The translations under genes were made by a program, and so were the position numbers. This document shows positions 61,347 to 64,000 of a stretch of 64,000 nucleotides of DNA, piece by piece. Each line of letters begins with the position of its first letter. The stretch's first letter is position 1. Origin of the DNA: Methylocaldum szegediense (GTDB taxonomy: Bacteria > Pseudomonadota > Gammaproteobacteria > Methylococcales > Methylococcaceae); assembly GCF_949769195.1 (NCBI RefSeq), contig NZ_OX458333.1:806001-870000 (forward strand), in the 5' to 3' direction. The notes beneath the pieces are model-generated. The model was not told the origin of the DNA. It was given only the letters and a program-made list of their open reading frames with translations, and searched no databases.

Positions 61347-62833
61347 GCCGCAAACCTCTTTCCGAAGGCTCCGAGTGGACTTTCGAGCTCCTTCAGAGCT
61401 ATGACACCGAGATTGCCCGAATCGCGGCGGATTTCGGTTTGGACACATATCCTAACCAAATCGAGATCATTACCTCGGAACAGATGATGGACTGCTATTC
61501 GAGCACGGGCATGCCGGTGTTTTACCCGCATTGGTCCTTCGGCAAGCAGTTTTTGACTGTCGAGAAAAACTATCGGCGGGGTCACATGGGACTGGCCTAT
61601 GAACTGGTCATCAATTCCAACCCATGTATCGCCTATCTCATGGAAGAAAACAGCATGACGATGCAGGCACTGGTCATCGCGCACGCCTGCTACGGCCACA
61701 ATTCTTTCTTCAAAAATAATTATTTGTTCAAGACCTGGACCAATGCCGACGCCATCATCGATTATTTAGTGTTCGCCCGCAATTACGTCGCCGAGTGCGA
61801 AGAGCGCTATGGCGTCGCAGCCGTGGAGGAATTGTTGGATTCCTGCCATGCCCTAATGAACTATGGCGTGGACCGTTATCGCCGCCCTCCGCCGCTTTCG
61901 GTAAACGAGGAGAAGCACAGGCAGAAGGAGCGGGAGGAATATCTTCAGTCGCAGATCAACGATCTGTGGCTACGCACGGTTCCGAAAAAGGAAACCTATT
62001 TTCAGGAGCAGCCCCAGCATTTTCCGCCGGAGCCTGAGGAAAATCTTCTTTATTTCTTTGAGAAAAACGCGCCGCTCCTGGAGCCTTGGCAGCGGGAAAT
62101 CATTCGAATCGTCCGGAAGATCGCGCAGTATCTCTACCCTCAGCGCCAGACCAAGGTGATGAACGAGGGTTGGGCGACGTTCTGGCATTACACTATTCTG
62201 AACCGGCTCTACGACGAAGGATTGGTTACCGACGGCTTCATGCTGGAATTCCTGCAGTCGCATACCAACGTCATCTACCAACCGCCGTATTACAGCAATC
62301 ATTTTTCCGGCATCAATCCGTACGCCTTGGGATTCGCCATGATGAGCGACATCCGGCGGATCTGCGAGAACCCAACTGAGGAGGACCGTAAATGGTTCCC
62401 TGAACTGGCCGGCAGCGACTGGATCAAGGCGCTGGATTTCGCCATGCGCAACTTCAAGGACGAGAGTTTCATCGCGCAATACCTCTCACCCAAGGTCATT
62501 CGGGATTTCAAGCTGTTCAGCGTGCTGGACGACGATTTGAACGATGAACTGGAAATCACCCATATTCATGACGAGGACGGCTACCGAGCCGTTCGCCAGG
62601 TGCTTTCGGATCAATACAACCTCGGCAACCTGGAGCCCAGCATTCAGGTCTACCGGGTAGACACCCGTGGAGACCGGTCGCTGACCCTGCGACACTATCA
62701 GCATCACCGCAGGCCTTTGGGAGACAGTACCAACGAAATGTTGCGGCACGTGCGCCGGCTGTGGGGATTTAAGACGAGGCTCGAATCGGTAGACGAGAAA
62801 GGGCGGGTTCAGAAAACTTACGAATGTGATTGA
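61343..62833 (+). CDS. spoVR: SpoVR/YcgB-family protein
   Basis: A 496-residue SpoVR protein. Blocks include YPNQIEIITSEQMMDCYSST, MPVFYPHWSFGKQFL, GLAYELVINSNPCIAYLMEE, HACYGHNSFFKNNYLFK, MNEGWATFWHY and GINPYALGFAMMSDIRRICE, all conserved in the family and including His/Glu residues that look metal-binding (HACYGHN, NEGWA..WH). Starts within the end of yeaH (ATGA overlap). Linked with PrkA in spore-cortex formation in Bacillus; here it is part of the general-stress trio. Confidence 0.95.
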   Translation: MSRKPLSEGSEWTFELLQSYDTEIARIAADFGLDTYPNQIEIITSEQMMDCYSSTGMPVFYPHWSFGKQFLTVEKNYRRGHMGLAYELVINSNPCIAYLMEENSMTMQALVIAHACYGHNSFFKNNYLFKTWTNADAIIDYLVFARNYVAECEERYGVAAVEELLDSCHALMNYGVDRYRRPPPLSVNEEKHRQKEREEYLQSQINDLWLRTVPKKETYFQEQPQHFPPEPEENLLYFFEKNAPLLEPWQREIIRIVRKIAQYLYPQRQTKVMNEGWATFWHYTILNRLYDEGLVTDGFMLEFLQSHTNVIYQPPYYSNHFSGINPYALGFAMMSDIRRICENPTEEDRKWFPELAGSDWIKALDFAMRNFKDESFIAQYLSPKVIRDFKLFSVLDDDLNDELEITHIHDEDGYRAVRQVLSDQYNLGNLEPSIQVYRVDTRGDRSLTLRHYQHHRRPLGDSTNEMLRHVRRLWGFKTRLESVDEKGRVQKTYECD

Positions 62834-62981
62834 TCTCGGCCGTGCTTAGGCGGCCGGGAGGTCATGAGTTGTCGAGAATACTCCAGACTGGCCGATCCGA
62901 AAGGTTGCTCGAGCCGCCGATTCGGTTGTGGGGGTGGCTACGGCGTTGAGCGATTCTCGAAGCTCTACCGGGTATAACGAC

Positions 62982-64000
62982 GTGACACCGAAGACCCATC
63001 TGGATGATCTCCACCTGCTCATAAAGCTTTTGCCCCCTGAGCTTCAGACCTCCCTCGCACTGCAGCCGAAAGGGGATTTACTCGAGATCATCCTGGATTT
63101 GGGGCGTGTGCCCCAGGCCCGCTATCCCGATGCCGCGCTGAATTTATCGAGTCGACCGGTAACCCGGAAAGACCTCGATACCGTCATTGGCGCGGTGGGA
63201 GAATTCGGCGCGGACAACCGCGCTGGCATCGAAGGGACTTTGCACCGCATCTCGGCGATCCGCAACCGGCGCAGCCAGATCATCGGCTTGACCTTGCGCG
63301 TAGGGCGTGCGGTATACGGAACCATAGACCTGATTCGGGATATCGTCGAAAGCGGCAAGAACATCTTGCTGCTCGGCCGGCCCGGTGTCGGGAAGACGAC
63401 GAAGCTGCGAGAAGTTGCGCGGGTGCTGGCCGATGATTTCGGTAAGCGCGTAATCGTAATCGACACATCCAACGAGATCGGCGGCGACGGCGATGTTCCG
63501 CACCCGGCCATCGGTAGTGCCCGGCGAATGATGGTGGCTCACCCGGACCGGCAGCATGCGGTGATGATCGAGGCGGTGGAGAACCACATGCCGGAAGTGA
63601 TCATCGTCGATGAAATCGGCACGGCTACCGAAGCGATGGCCGCACGCACCATAGCCGAACGGGGTGTGCAGCTGATCGGCACGGCTCACGGCAACATTCT
63701 GGAGAATTTGGTTCTGAATCCCACTCTGTCCGATTTGGTTGGCGGTGTGCAAACGGTCACTCTGAGTGACGAAGAGGCCCGCCTCCGGGGCACGCAAAAA
63801 ACCGTTAACGAGCGGAAAGCTCCGCCCACTTTCGATATCGTCGTGGAAATTACCGCCAGGGACGAAGTAATCGTGCATCCAGACACAGCTCAGGCGGTCG
63901 ATGCCATTCTGAGCGGCGTACAGCCCAAGGGCGTGCGCCGCGGAGGAGCGTCTCCTGTTCAGGCGCCGATGCCCCCGGCTGAATCGGAACTCGCCAATGA
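62982..64000 (+). CDS. AAA ATPase of the R3H/Ycf45 single-stranded nucleic-acid-binding family (cut by window end)
   Basis: The frame is open from before 62982 to the last base, giving at least 339 residues. From GTG 62982 it reads TPKTHLDDLHLLIKLLPPEL, with VGEFGADNRAGIEGTLHRIS, ILLLGRPGVGKTTKLREVAR (Walker A), VIVIDTSNEIGGDGDVPHPA and EVIIVDEIGTATEAMAARTI (Walker B), then QLIGTAHGNILENLVLNPTL. This is the conserved Ycf45-type ATPase; relatives usually end in an R3H domain, which would lie beyond the window. In-frame GTGs at 62934 and 62928 are alternative starts. It follows spoVR by 148 bp. Cellular role unknown. Confidence 0.88.
   Translation, partial: MTPKTHLDDLHLLIKLLPPELQTSLALQPKGDLLEIILDLGRVPQARYPDAALNLSSRPVTRKDLDTVIGAVGEFGADNRAGIEGTLHRISAIRNRRSQIIGLTLRVGRAVYGTIDLIRDIVESGKNILLLGRPGVGKTTKLREVARVLADDFGKRVIVIDTSNEIGGDGDVPHPAIGSARRMMVAHPDRQHAVMIEAVENHMPEVIIVDEIGTATEAMAARTIAERGVQLIGTAHGNILENLVLNPTLSDLVGGVQTVTLSDEEARLRGTQKTVNERKAPPTFDIVVEITARDEVIVHPDTAQAVDAILSGVQPKGVRRGGASPVQAPMPPAESELAN

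Noticed and set aside
1-64000. CRISPR array, tRNA, rRNA or phage attachment site
   Set aside because: No regularly spaced direct repeats, cloverleaf or rRNA-like sequence was recognised on reading; tRNAscan or CRISPR search was not possible.

Overview
This 64 kb window appears to be chromosomal DNA from a GC-rich (about 58-60 %) gammaproteobacterium. Its gene set (TorF-type porin, PrkA-YeaH-SpoVR operon, fused transaldolase-transketolase, EutBC, CtaG, many degraded insertion sequences) would suit a methylotroph or methanotroph of the Methylococcales type. That placement is inferred from gene content; no rRNA or methane-oxidation gene is present. No rRNA, tRNA or CRISPR array was recognised.

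Layout. (1) 1-15 kb is a graveyard of mobile and duplicated DNA. It begins with the AT-rich end of a polysaccharide cluster (a partial gene and an Alg14/Alg13-like glycosyltransferase pair). It holds an intact IS481-family transposase, a shrunken copy of the same element, IS630 and IS1380 remnants, a dead DUF5996 gene, and a degraded inverted copy of the start of an alpha-keto acid decarboxylase gene whose intact version lies at 5.4-7.1 kb. Live genes here include an XRE-cupin regulator, a secreted protein ending in a CxxCH haem motif, and a LysR regulator divergent from azoR-pirin. (2) 15-24 kb holds a minus-strand run (metallophosphoesterase, nucleotidyltransferase, EEP-fold hydrolase, membrane phospholipase D) and a MASE1-PAS-PAS-GAF histidine kinase. 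(3) 24-29 kb has eutBC, a DNA glycosylase and an aldehyde dehydrogenase. (4) 29-36 kb has a toxin-antitoxin pair whose toxin carries two nonsense codons, a DUF2272 lipoprotein, a DsbA-family protein, a quinone-oxidoreductase-like enzyme and an autotransporter. (5) 36-44 kb has the transaldolase-transketolase fusion, a FAD oxidoreductase, an OsmC protein, a Ser/Thr kinase with a tandemly duplicated N-terminus, and CtaG.

(6) 44.5-50 kb is the most unusual part. Two small Sec-exported proteins share an 'SEF.ALDK' start and an 'L..VEGG' double-glycine-like motif. They are followed by a TorF barrel protein, a zinc-finger anti-sigma factor whose periplasmic end looks like a subtilisin propeptide, a lipoprotein subtilase overlapping it by 4 nt, and a convergent ECF sigma factor. 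A 50-bp element, 42 of 50 positions identical, precedes both the sigma gene and the first small-protein gene at similar distances, so these genes probably form one ECF-controlled envelope regulon.

(7) 50-58 kb has a DUF2231 membrane protein with a histidine-rich tail, a GH15 enzyme and a complete sugar ABC importer. (8) 58-64 kb has prkA-yeaH-spoVR, then an R3H-type AAA ATPase cut by the window end. Widespread intergenic repeat families are scattered through 16-45 kb.
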